This document shows, one piece after another, positions 9,273 through 17,227 of a stretch of 64,000 nucleotides of DNA. The position numbers and the translations under genes were made by a program. The notes below the pieces were generated by a model that worked only from the letters and a program-made list of their open reading frames with translations, was not told where the DNA came from and did not search any database. The DNA comes from Sporocytophaga sp. (GTDB taxonomy: Bacteria > Bacteroidota > Bacteroidia > Cytophagales > Cytophagaceae): NCBI RefSeq assembly GCF_017745095.1, contig NZ_JAGHZZ010000006.1, forward strand, positions 248,001 through 312,000, written 5' to 3'. Within the stretch, counting starts at the first letter, position 1. The number at the start of each line of letters is the position of its first letter.

Positions 9273-9972
9273 TCTTCAAATCAGTAATAGCTTTATAAAT
9301 TTTATCTGCTGAATAAGGATCCAGCCCTCCATTGATGTATTCCATTACTTTAATATGGGGAATCGTATCTTTTAATAATACCGGAACCTTCATTTGATGA
9401 TTACCGTGAAAATCATGACATTGCAAACAGGTATTCCATTGTGCATTTTTTACAAGAACTTTATGAGAAACATCTAAGGGATCCTCTTTAACATCTAAAT
9501 CATCATGACAATTTTCACAATACTGAATATCATTTAAAGTAACCCTTACTCCCTGATGTTCGCGATGACAGGTTTCACATTTTTCAACTGCTAATTCCGA
9601 TCTTACTTTTTCAAATCTTGGTTCCATAAACCTATTTACCGGATGCCTGTCATTCTCCCTTTGATGACAATTGATGCAACCTTTATTATCTACATCCATT
9701 TTGCCAAAGTCCGGTTCATCCTTTCTTAATGAAAGCAGAAGTTTTGCTTTTGCCTGAAACTGCTGCCTGATTGTGCCTTGGGCATTTTGATGGCACGAGG
9801 AGCACTCAAGCGTTTCATGACCTATATTCATTGGACCTTTACATAAAAGCTTTTCATTTGATGGCATTGTCAATACAAGAATCATAAGAATACTGAATAC
9901 TGATCCGGCTATTCCCCCTATTACTTGTCTTCGTCTGTTTTTATTTACATTCTTTAAAGAAAAAAATTTCAT
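9262..9972 (-). CDS. Pentaheme c-type cytochrome (cytochrome c3-like)
   Basis: The product has 236 residues with five CxxCH heme motifs in order: CSSCH, CINCH, CETCH, CENCH and CLQCH. The C-terminal third carries no further heme motif. One membrane helix near residues 20-38 follows a basic stretch (NKNRRRQ), so it is a signal anchor with the hemes in the periplasm. Scattered additional histidines (such as NDRHPVNRF and REHQG) could serve as distal ligands. It is the first gene of the operon, overlapping the DUF3365 gene by 11 bases. The role is probably periplasmic electron transfer with its neighbours. No terminal reductase is present nearby, so the acceptor is unknown. Confidence 0.8.
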   Translation of the reverse strand: MKFFSLKNVNKNRRRQVIGGIAGSVFSILMILVLTMPSNEKLLCKGPMNIGHETLECSSCHQNAQGTIRQQFQAKAKLLLSLRKDEPDFGKMDVDNKGCINCHQRENDRHPVNRFMEPRFEKVRSELAVEKCETCHREHQGVRVTLNDIQYCENCHDDLDVKEDPLDVSHKVLVKNAQWNTCLQCHDFHGNHQMKVPVLLKDTIPHIKVMEYINGGLDPYSADKIYKAITDLKNEE

Positions 9973-10238
9973 AAAACATCATTCTGAAAGATTTATAAAT
10001 AGTATATAAGGCTTATTTAAGGCATTCCGGAGCACTGAAAATGCCAATGCAACATTTCTATCAAAAGGTTATTTTTAATCCTCAACACCTCTTTAAAATC
10101 GGTCTTAAATTAAAATTTATAGAATAGATTATTATCATTCATTGCGTTATAAAAAAAATAAGTCCGTATTAAAAAATTGAGAATAAAATTTACAGTATTA
10201 TACATACGTCCCTTAACAAGGAAGCCAATTGATCAGGA

Positions 10239-10430
10239 AATTCTCTCAGCGATACCGCTCAGGTTGATTTGCTGAGCAATGAAGTCAATGGTTTGAGCCA
10301 TTGTCTTCTCGACAAACGCTGATGCCTGTGAAATAGCACCGCTGGCATTGTTTCAATAGAGTCGAATACAGAGTTAACAAAGGCTAGTATTCTGTCCCAG
10401 TTATTAACTAGGAAAATGATTCCGTTGTAT
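10239..10430 (-). repeat. Toxin-array box 5: relic of the recombination box
   Basis: On the minus strand this encodes pieces clearly homologous to residues ~990-1040 of the 1569-residue toxin: IIFLVNNWDRILAFVNSV, then after a one-base deletion ASGAISQASAFVEKTMAQTI, then DFIAQQINLSGIAERIS and a stop. Compared with the main gene it has a 12-base in-frame deletion (the PLIL codons) and the frameshift in the SIAAIA region. No toxin tail follows. The variant ISQASAFVE is shared with box 4 and differs from LGQASAFIE in boxes 1 and 2. The flanks 9973-10219 and 10431-10589 show no recognisable gene. Confidence 0.85.
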
Positions 10431-10589
10431 CTCTAGGAATTATAGAATATTTGAATGTACTAACGGATGCCGGAATGTTTTTAATTAAAAAAACTAATAT
10501 TTTCAATCTTGCTCTTAAGTAATTTAGACTATATCATTTCTACCATAATCCATTTATAAATCATTGAACCAATTGTATAAAAGACTATT

Positions 10590-11468
10590 CTAGATGAAAC
10601 TAAAGCCCCCTAAATTTTCTCTCTTTTTTTCTAAATAATCTATCAGCTCTTGAATAAAAGATTTTCCGTCTGATACTTTTATACATCCAGCATATAGAAC
10701 TAATTCATTTATTTCGTCTGTACTAAATTTATCAAGACTTATCTTAAGAGAATTCAATATCGATTTTTTGAAATTATTATTAGCCTCCCTTAACAAGTTT
10801 AGAAGATCAAAGAGGTAATCTTTACTCACAAGTTCTGGTGCAAAAAAGGTATAGAAAAATAACAAGAGGTTAAGTTCGACATACTCTTGTCCTCTCTGAT
10901 TCCATATATTCTTTGGCAATTGACTGTAACAGTTTGACACCGTGCTTACCAACTCTTCAGCAAAAGATTTTGGCCAATTCCCGAAATAAAATTCATCTAT
11001 TGAAGTTTCATTAATAATTAGCTGTCCGTTAATTGTTGAATTTTGATGAGGGGTATAATTGGGGTTAATAAAACCCATATTACATAAGCTCTTTATAGCA
11101 TCCAAAATCTGAACATAATCTTCTTCAGGCTTATTAAAAGCTTCTTGTAATCCATAAATATCAATAACGGTTCTTTCATAAAAATCATGAGAATATATCC
11201 AATTAAATATATCCGATGAAGGGACGGAGAGCACTGTATTTGAAAATACAGAAGAGAATGCTATTAGTCTATAATTTCGATTGGATAATCTACCAAATAG
11301 AGTCGGCAAAGAATTGCATTTTTTCAAATCGTCAACATCACACAGAAAAAGACTTTTTTTATCTATCCCAATCTTTAATGAAAGTGTAGATTTAAATAAA
11401 TCAAATGCCATTGAAATATCTCCGACTTTTAATAGATAATTCACTTTATATAACTCGATATTTTTCAT
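10590..11468 (-). CDS. Putative immunity protein of the decayed fourth toxin cassette
   Basis: The product has 292 residues, starting MKNIELYKVNYLLKVGD, mostly helical and acidic, with no signal peptide and no motif I can assign to a family. It starts about 28 bases after the end of the ruined toxin of cassette 4 and precedes box 5. It therefore occupies the position where an immunity gene stands in the other cassettes of this array. The frame is intact over its full length although the neighbouring toxin is broken. That fits retention of protection after loss of the toxin. The immunity role is inferred from position only. Confidence 0.5.
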   Translation of the reverse strand: MKNIELYKVNYLLKVGDISMAFDLFKSTLSLKIGIDKKSLFLCDVDDLKKCNSLPTLFGRLSNRNYRLIAFSSVFSNTVLSVPSSDIFNWIYSHDFYERTVIDIYGLQEAFNKPEEDYVQILDAIKSLCNMGFINPNYTPHQNSTINGQLIINETSIDEFYFGNWPKSFAEELVSTVSNCYSQLPKNIWNQRGQEYVELNLLLFFYTFFAPELVSKDYLFDLLNLLREANNNFKKSILNSLKISLDKFSTDEINELVLYAGCIKVSDGKSFIQELIDYLEKKRENLGGFSFI

Positions 11469-11496
11469 TTATATAAGGCCATTACTGGTTTTCCAA

Positions 11497-12685
11497 TTAA
11501 AATTCCTTTTGCCTTTTGACATCATTAATAAAATGGTGCATTTGTCCCCTATAAAGCAAATACTCTTTGGGTCTGCTAATAGCAAATTCACAATCTTTTA
11601 TAGCTTCCTTCCCCCTGACATACCATTGCTCTTGGTCAATTCCCAATTTATCTCCTCCATTTTGGATTACTTTATATAATTCTAATAGTTGGTCACCAAT
11701 TATCCTTATTGCCGTTTGGGCTTTATCTAAATGTAATGCCTGTGTTTGTCTCATGAACCCAACCTAAATATAATTCAGCCGCAACTGCACTGTTATTTCT
11801 TCCGTCTCCTATAACAGTTAATGAAGTTGATCCAAGATGTTTCTCTAATTGATCTTCAATTTGTTTTTGAATTATTAGTAATGGAGTCTTGAGATCAAAA
11901 GCATCATAAATAAAATCTTTTAAGCCAAATTCATTAGCTACGGATATAATTTTACTTTTTAATTGTTCAATCAATGCCTGTAGTTTGGATGCAATCTGGT
12001 CCTTAGATTTTACTACATTACCTTTTGAAGCATTAAACCAATCCTTAATTCTCTCAACTGAGTGGCAGCATTTCTACTCTGTTTTTTAGTTTGTTTATTA
12101 TTACTTGTTTCCGAAGTTCAATCTGTTGTGTTATTTCGGCATTTATCTTAGCCAATAGCTCTCCCTCAACACTGGCTATTATTACAGAAACTCCGCCATC
12201 TTCACTTGCCGTGGCTTTCAGTCTATGGCCTTCTCCACTCATTGAAAAAGAAGTTTGATATGTGTGTTTGCTATCCTAAACTTTATCCTTGTCCTTATCC
12301 TTCTCAAAATCCTTCTTAGTATCTTCCGCTTTCTCTTTATGTTTATCCTTGCCTAACAGCTTTCCTGCTATCTTCTTAACCATATTAGTGATAAAGTCGA
12401 TAACCTTATCAATCACCTGATCAATAAGCTTCCTGATCCTGTGAATGATCTTCGTAATTCTTTCAGCAATACACTAAGGTTTAGCTGTTGAGCAATGAAG
12501 TCAAGGATCAACGGAATGGTTTGAGCCATTGTCTCTCGACAAACGCTGATGCCTGTGAGATGGCTCCGCTGGCAATAGCTGCAATAGAGTCGAAGAACGG
12601 AGTTTACGAAAGCTAGTATTCTGTCCCAGTTATTGACAAGGAAAATAACTCGATTGTAGCCATCAAGCACAGTCTGGACAATAAT
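11497..12685 (-). pseudogene. Cassette 4: decayed toxin C-terminal region
   Basis: Reading down the minus strand, the box (12685-12293) is broken by three single-base indels relative to the main gene: an extra base in FVNSV|FDS, a missing base in FVE|KTMAQ and a missing base in LNLS|GIAER. It also has a 24-base in-frame deletion in the KDKDKAKDKD tract. A TAG stop follows at KDKDKV. The same frame then continues as DSKHTYQTSFSMSGEGHRLKA to LPLS. The next coding stretch is in another frame (VERIKDWFNASKGNVVKSKD to GITFR), and the last is in a third frame (TQALHLDKAQTAIRIIGDQL to KRQKEF, stop at 11497). FSMSGEGH.L is a motif I associate with pre-toxin regions of polymorphic toxins. The last two segments look helical, and I cannot name the toxin fold. 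Confidence 0.7.
12293..12685 (-). repeat. Toxin-array box 4
   Basis: This is a diverged copy of the recombination box, running from IVQTVLDGYNRVIFLVNNWD through ILDFIAQQLNLS to KKDFEKDK. Colinear stretches such as ATTCTGTCCCAGTTATTGAC are identical to the main gene on the + strand. It shares the ISQASAFVE variant with box 5. It begins about 60 bases after the stop of the upstream immunity gene. Confidence 0.85.
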
Positions 12686-12743
12686 ACTTCCAGACTTTAA
12701 TTTAGTGGCTTATAGCTTCATGGCCATTTGCTTCTCAAATGTT

Positions 12744-13690
12744 TTAAATCTTTCTGCTACTGCTTATCCAATTAAGCATTGTTCTTCCATTAGCTATCAC
12801 CTCATCATTTCCTCCTTCAGCAATAAGTTGATTTATAATTGGGATAAATTTATCCCACAAGGATGTCTTATAATTCTTGCCTATATAATAAATAGACCAA
12901 ATTCCATTTATCTCTAACATTTCCTCCCGAGAGTCTAAGGCTTTCTCAATGATATATTCAAGAATTTCATCGTATCCGCCCCCCCACTATTTAATAGTTT
13001 ATTCAATGTATTATTAAAATCGTTTCCAGGAGTGCCAAATGCATTTTCAAATATCCCCTCATTATAAAATGAACTTATTGTATTCTCCAGAAAGTCCTTT
13101 ATTATCATTTCTAAGGCACCCGATATACTAATCTTTACTCTTTCTACATTTTCTTTTTGAAAAGCTTTCAGAACAAAGTCTATACATGGAAGCCAATAAT
13201 GAGAATTGTTATAAATGTACCATGGTACACTTGCTCTAATATCTGGATCCCCCCCAATTGCTTCAGAATATAAATTAACAACTCTAAAATCAACTTTTTC
13301 GCCATTTACAGCAACATCATTTAAGATACCTAGGTATCTTTCATTATAGCCATTTGTATTTGATATTTTCTCTAAAATTTCTTCCAAATTGTAATACTCA
13401 AATTGTTCAGAAATAGCTTTAAAAATGCTTGGAGTTAAAGAAGGGGTTGTTGTTTTTATTTTTATCTCATAGACATTTAATGGCTCTATGCTTAACAACG
13501 TGAGAGATATGTTCTTGCCAGGAAAGGCGATCCAACTGAGGTCATTATTGCTTATACTTTTAGCAAATTTTTACTTCTAATAAAGTTTCCAATCTTAAGA
13601 CAAAATCAGAAAATTTGCTTATTAAGTTATCTGGAAGTCTCTTGTATATTCTAACTTTAGAACTTTTAAGTACAATTCCATTTATTTTAG
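12744..13690 (-). pseudogene. Putative immunity gene of cassette 3, interrupted by frameshifts
   Basis: The central frame (13498 to 12935 as an uninterrupted piece, e.g. IKIKTTTPSLTPSIFKAISE) runs into a stop just after a run of seven G at 12985-12979. In the adjacent frame coding continues without interruption from GGYDEILEYIIEKALDS to TMLNWISSSRKI, ending at TAA 12746-12744. One extra G (eight in total) would join the two into one reading frame. At the 5' side the frame has no good ATG. Another frame (VRIYKRLPDNLISKFSDFVL) reads into it with a shift near 13570, so a second lesion is likely. The product is acidic, cytoplasmic and of no family I recognise. Its position after box 3 suggests immunity. 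A sequencing error in the homopolymer cannot be excluded. Confidence 0.6.
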
Positions 13691-13703
13691 TCTAAAAAAG
13701 TTC

Positions 13704-13784
13704 TCAATCTATTCTTTCTGCGATACCACTTAGGTTTAGCTGTTGAGCAATGAAATCAAGGATCAATGAAATAGTTTGCGCCAT
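13704..13784 (-). repeat. Toxin-array box 3: short stub
   Basis: The minus strand encodes MAQTISLILDFIAQQLNL followed by SGIAERID and a TGA stop. This corresponds to residues ~1030-1054 of the main toxin with one substitution (P to S). Homology starts exactly at the ATG and ends after AGAAT, 73 bases in all. No toxin tail remains between the stub and the next immunity gene. The ~60 bases separating it from the SUKH-type gene show nothing else. Confidence 0.8.
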
Positions 13785-13843
13785 CTAAAAAGATATTTAA
13801 GCGACCAAGCTTTTTTTACACAAAGGGATCAAGATATTGACAA

Positions 13844-14662
13844 TTAATTGGTCGACTTGAAGAATTTTCTGTAAAAATTTTTCACATCCTCGGCTTTTGT
13901 TATAAACATTTTAAATAATGAATAATCAATGTCTCCCCTTGGCTCCATTAAAATATAAGTACCTAATTCCAAACGTCTATATCTAAAAACCTCATAAATA
14001 TTTATTGAAGAATAAAAAATATATACCCGTTCAAAATCCTCAATACTGTGAGAATATTGTTTCAATACTTCCAGTAAATCTAATAAATCTAAAAACATAG
14101 TTTTAAATTCAGCGAATGCAGATAAAATATCAGGTCGCTGTTCCAAAAGCAATTTGTGATCTTTAATAAAATTATTAATATAAATACACATTAGCTCTGA
14201 AAATACGGGTTCCTCATCAACAGTTTTTCCTTCCGGGTCATATTCAATAAAATAAGTAGGAGGGTCACTTTTTTCATTACAAAGGAAGAATCTATATTGA
14301 TATCCCTCATGTACTGAAAAAACAAAACCATTTTCGGGGAAAATCAAGGCAGGGTTAGATAAAGGAACAAACATTTTGTGATAATATTCTTTATCAAATA
14401 GCCTTAGACAGCCATATGGATCACTCCAAGATCTTACAATTTGAGTATAAAAAAAATTTGAGACGGGTTGCATATGAGATATTTTCCTTCCAAAATTTCT
14501 CATAAACTCTTTATATGAAGATGGTAATTCTATTTTTGCCGGATGCAATGCTTTTAAAAAAGTAAGATCTTCTTCTGTACACCCAATTATTTCTCTTGAG
14601 TCAAGGTCTACCAGCTCTGAAAGTGCTTTTCTAATTGATAATATGAACGAATAGGTTGGCAT
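13844..14662 (-). CDS. SMI1/KNR4 (SUKH)-like immunity protein for the deaminase toxin
   Basis: The product has 272 residues. Near residues 25-52 it reads CTEEDLTFLKALHP followed by LPSSYKEFMRNFG, the signature opening of the SMI1/KNR4 (SUKH) superfamily: an acidic helix, then LP..Y..F. Later features fit that fold too, including an aromatic-rich middle with FVFSVHEGYQYRFFLC. SUKH proteins are the most common immunity partners of polymorphic nucleic-acid-targeting toxins, including deaminases. The ATG at 14662 lies two bases after the TAG of the toxin cassette. An overlapping GTG at 14665 is an alternative start. This tight coupling supports a toxin-immunity pair. The partner relationship is inferred from position and family. 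Confidence 0.72.
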   Translation of the reverse strand: MPTYSFILSIRKALSELVDLDSREIIGCTEEDLTFLKALHPAKIELPSSYKEFMRNFGRKISHMQPVSNFFYTQIVRSWSDPYGCLRLFDKEYYHKMFVPLSNPALIFPENGFVFSVHEGYQYRFFLCNEKSDPPTYFIEYDPEGKTVDEEPVFSELMCIYINNFIKDHKLLLEQRPDILSAFAEFKTMFLDLLDLLEVLKQYSHSIEDFERVYIFYSSINIYEVFRYRRLELGTYILMEPRGDIDYSLFKMFITKAEDVKNFYRKFFKSTN

Positions 14663-14664
14663 CA

Positions 14665-16242
14665 CTATTTAGATTTATCATAATATACTCCATATTGAAC
14701 ATTTACTGATAAATGAGGGAACATGCCTTTTAATTTAGAAATAGCATTATCACAAGCAGAACAAGGGGGCATTTCTGTAAATATATGGACCTCACCTGAA
14801 ACTCTCTCTTTTCCTTCCAATTCTGCCTCTGACCTTTTTTTATCAGGAAACTGCTGCGGATTATTTAATTTTTCCCTTGCAATTCCTGTGATTGTTGATA
14901 TAACCACATCGTATATATACGCTACCAATTTTCGTTCGGCATCTTGACTTGAGTCTTTACCATACCCAGGATCCCCTGATGTTCGAACAGGGCTGAAAAT
15001 TAACTTCATATTTTTGGGAACTTCTGTCATAAATCCTATTTTACTCCATTCAATTTTTTGTGAAGTTTTAACTGGATTATATTTAGAGCTAATAGTTGCG
15101 AAATTTGATGCATCTACAATTTGATCATCTACCTTTATGCTATAAAAACCATAAGCAAAATTACTGTTTCCTAAGCCTTCTTTCGGATCATTTAAGCCGG
15201 TTACAAGCCTTGTCTCAATAATTTGTTTCAAAACATCAACATTCTTTTTAATTTCCTTAATTGCTGTTAAATCCTCACTTGTTAAAATCTCTGGTCTCTT
15301 AGATATTTTCTTTTTTATTGTATCATATCTTGTGAAGAGACTTTCATACCTCGTCCTCATATCTGCTTCAATTCTAGGAGCGTCTCCACTAATGGGAACT
15401 CGGATTGTTTCAATATCAATATTTTCTATAATTTCTAAACAACGTTTAACAACTTCTTTGTTTTCATTTGGTGCTACCTCACTCACTAATCCTTTTTTAT
15501 AATGTTGAATAAACGATTCAACAGGTAATGAGATATACTTCTCTTCCGTTCCCTTGAAGACTACATTTGGGTTTTCTACCTTCGTAATAATGTATATATC
15601 ATTTAAATTAATGCCATATGCCCCAGGACTTGCCGTATATTTAATTGAATCACCTATCAATAGGCTTTCAGGCAAAAGTAGATCATGGAACTTAGCATCT
15701 CCATATATATCAAAGTTATTAGCTGTAATTTGTATATGAAAATCGAATTCATGATCTTCTTCTACCTTTTGAAGGTTATCAAAACTAATTTTCAATCTAT
15801 TACTATTCTTTAAACTTGGCTGATACTCTTTTTCAAGATCTCTTGCTAATCTAGATTTTTCATCATAAAATTTCTTCGCTTCAGTTTCTTTTTTCGTTAT
15901 AGGAGCCTCGAGTTTTTTCTTAATTTCCTTACCTATCCTTTCATGCTCCTTCCTATCAACATCAGTCGTCTTATCATCTCCCTTATCTTTCTCAAAATCC
16001 TTCTTAGTATCTTCAGCCTTCTCTTTATGTTTATCCTTATCTTTTGCCTTGTCTTTATCTTTGCCTAGCAGCTTACCTGCTATCTTCTTAACCTTATTGG
16101 TAATAAAATCAATAACCTTATCAATCACCTGATCAATCGGCTTCCTGATCCTGTGAATGATCTTCGTAATTCTTTCAGCTATACCACTCAGGTTTAGCTG
16201 TTGAGCAATGAAATCAAGAATCAATGGAATCGTCTGCGCCAT
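14665..16242 (-). CDS. Cassette 2: orphan toxin C-terminus with deaminase domain
   Basis: This reading frame of 525 residues begins at the internal Met of the box (MAQTIPLILDF) and is open upstream to 16331, just past the stop of the preceding immunity gene. It has no N-terminal delivery region. Residues ~1-100 are nearly identical to residues ~1030-1130 of the main toxin. A diverged pre-toxin region (~100-420) follows, then a deaminase-like domain with DAE near residue 434 and TEMPPCSAC near 489-497, the zinc-binding (H/D)xE...PCxxC pattern of toxin deaminases (BURPS668_1122/SCP1.201-like). A SUKH-type immunity gene follows at once. It is probably a silent cassette activated by recombination into the main gene. 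Weak expression from the internal ATG is also possible. The substrate base or nucleic acid is unknown. Confidence 0.75.
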   Translation of the reverse strand: MAQTIPLILDFIAQQLNLSGIAERITKIIHRIRKPIDQVIDKVIDFITNKVKKIAGKLLGKDKDKAKDKDKHKEKAEDTKKDFEKDKGDDKTTDVDRKEHERIGKEIKKKLEAPITKKETEAKKFYDEKSRLARDLEKEYQPSLKNSNRLKISFDNLQKVEEDHEFDFHIQITANNFDIYGDAKFHDLLLPESLLIGDSIKYTASPGAYGINLNDIYIITKVENPNVVFKGTEEKYISLPVESFIQHYKKGLVSEVAPNENKEVVKRCLEIIENIDIETIRVPISGDAPRIEADMRTRYESLFTRYDTIKKKISKRPEILTSEDLTAIKEIKKNVDVLKQIIETRLVTGLNDPKEGLGNSNFAYGFYSIKVDDQIVDASNFATISSKYNPVKTSQKIEWSKIGFMTEVPKNMKLIFSPVRTSGDPGYGKDSSQDAERKLVAYIYDVVISTITGIAREKLNNPQQFPDKKRSEAELEGKERVSGEVHIFTEMPPCSACDNAISKLKGMFPHLSVNVQYGVYYDKSK

Positions 16243-16325
16243 TGTCTTCTCAATAAATGCAGATGCCTGACCAAGTGCTCCGCTGGCAATAGCTGCGATA
16301 GAGTCGAAGACGGAGTTAACGAAGT
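15941..16325 (-). repeat. Toxin-array box 2 (near-identical copy of box 1)
   Basis: This matches 18541-18925 of the main toxin gene base for base in length, without indels. Positions 16076-16212 are identical to 18676-18812 over 137 bp, and 16034-16212 differs at a single base. Similarity ends abruptly after the RKEH codons on one side and at FVNS on the other, where the upstream immunity gene stops at 16326. This is the best candidate substrate for homologous exchange of toxin tails. Confidence 0.92.
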
Positions 16326-16769
16326 TTAATCAACAAGCTTAAGAGCTTCTTCTGGTGAGCTACCGTTTTGTACAGCTTCTATTACGGGAATATATTTATC
16401 CATCATGTAACTTACAAATCTAACTGGATTTTCTAACATTGGAAAGGTGAGTTCATCATCAGTAAAAACAATGGAGGTGGCAAATCCAAATTCACCATCA
16501 CTTACGTCTAACCCAAATGCACCATGATTAACACCTGAATTTATATGATTAAAAAAATTAATAAATTCAAGTGATCTTGAAGGGTCCACGTTAATTGGCG
16601 ATATGGCATCGCAAAAAATAATACCATTAGTATAATTATTGACTTTTAGCCAAACAGTAAAAGTATCTATCGTTCCTGTAAATTCCATCCTATAGGAATT
16701 AGCATTTTCTTGATGGAAGAAAAAATTTTCTTTGGCAAATTCTTCAATAAAATTATCTAGAGGCCCCAT
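16326..16769 (-). CDS. Small YbjN-like putative immunity protein (second of pair)
   Basis: The product has 147 residues, acidic, without a signal peptide. Alternating strands and the pattern SLEFINFFNHIN, FGLDVSDGEFGFATSI and a C-terminal PVIEAVQNGSSPEEAL resemble the YbjN / type III secretion chaperone-like fold. Such proteins occur as immunity or chaperone partners of secreted toxins. It starts five bases after the preceding small gene and ends where box 2 begins (stop at 16326-16328), so it belongs to the main toxin's cassette. Whether it neutralises the toxin or acts as a chaperone cannot be told from sequence. Confidence 0.6.
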   Translation of the reverse strand: MGPLDNFIEEFAKENFFFHQENANSYRMEFTGTIDTFTVWLKVNNYTNGIIFCDAISPINVDPSRSLEFINFFNHINSGVNHGAFGLDVSDGEFGFATSIVFTDDELTFPMLENPVRFVSYMMDKYIPVIEAVQNGSSPEEALKLVD

Positions 16770-16774
16770 AACTA

Positions 16775-17227
16775 TTAATTCTGTCTTGCTGTATTATAAG
16801 CTTCTTCATATTTAAAATTAGAATTAATGATAAGTTTTATAGCTTTGCTATAAACATTTATCATTTCAACGCACCTGCTAAGTGTATTTTCAATTAGCTT
16901 TTCAGTAAGTCTAATGTTTATTAAAATTAAAGAGCTTTCAACTACGACTCTTTTGATTTCTTCATTATAAATGAATCTGGCTATAGGATATTTATTGTTT
17001 ATATGATTTATAAGAAATAAAATCTCATCTACTTTCTCTGAAGGAATATCAAAAGGAATAATTCCTTGAAACAATAACAAGCCTCTTTCATCATCATGAA
17101 TTAGATTCATTAATATATACCCAGCAGAACTTACGTAACCAAATCGAAATTTATTTTCAGAAGATTGTACAAGAACATAACCAAGATGTTCTAATCCAGA
17201 TAATATAATTATTCTATTATTATTCAT
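16775..17227 (-). CDS. Small YbjN-like putative immunity protein (first of pair)
   Basis: From the ATG at 17227 the product has 150 residues, starting MNNNRIIILSGLEHLG. This ATG overlaps the toxin stop codon (ATGAATAA), a typical coupled start. The longer frame back to 17308 would lie wholly inside the toxin gene and is unlikely. Features such as GLLLFQGIIPFDIPSEKV, ILFLINHINNKYP and paired beta strands suggest the YbjN/secretion-chaperone-like fold shared with the next gene. It is the first gene after the toxin and thus the prime immunity candidate. Sequence similarity to the following gene is only structural in appearance, so the two may have different jobs. Confidence 0.6.
   Translation of the reverse strand: MNNNRIIILSGLEHLGYVLVQSSENKFRFGYVSSAGYILMNLIHDDERGLLLFQGIIPFDIPSEKVDEILFLINHINNKYPIARFIYNEEIKRVVVESSLILINIRLTEKLIENTLSRCVEMINVYSKAIKLIINSNFKYEEAYNTARQN

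Noticed and set aside
11723..11974. Two short overlapping frames (83 and 85 residues) as separate genes
   Set aside because: They overlap, point the same way and sit between box 4 and an immunity-type gene. A frameshifted single toxin tail explains them better.
12054..12242. A 62-residue frame starting MSGEGHRLKA as an independent gene
   Set aside because: It is in frame with the upstream box 4 remnant across a single TAG and is followed by further toxin fragments in other frames, so it is part of a broken toxin rather than a separate gene.
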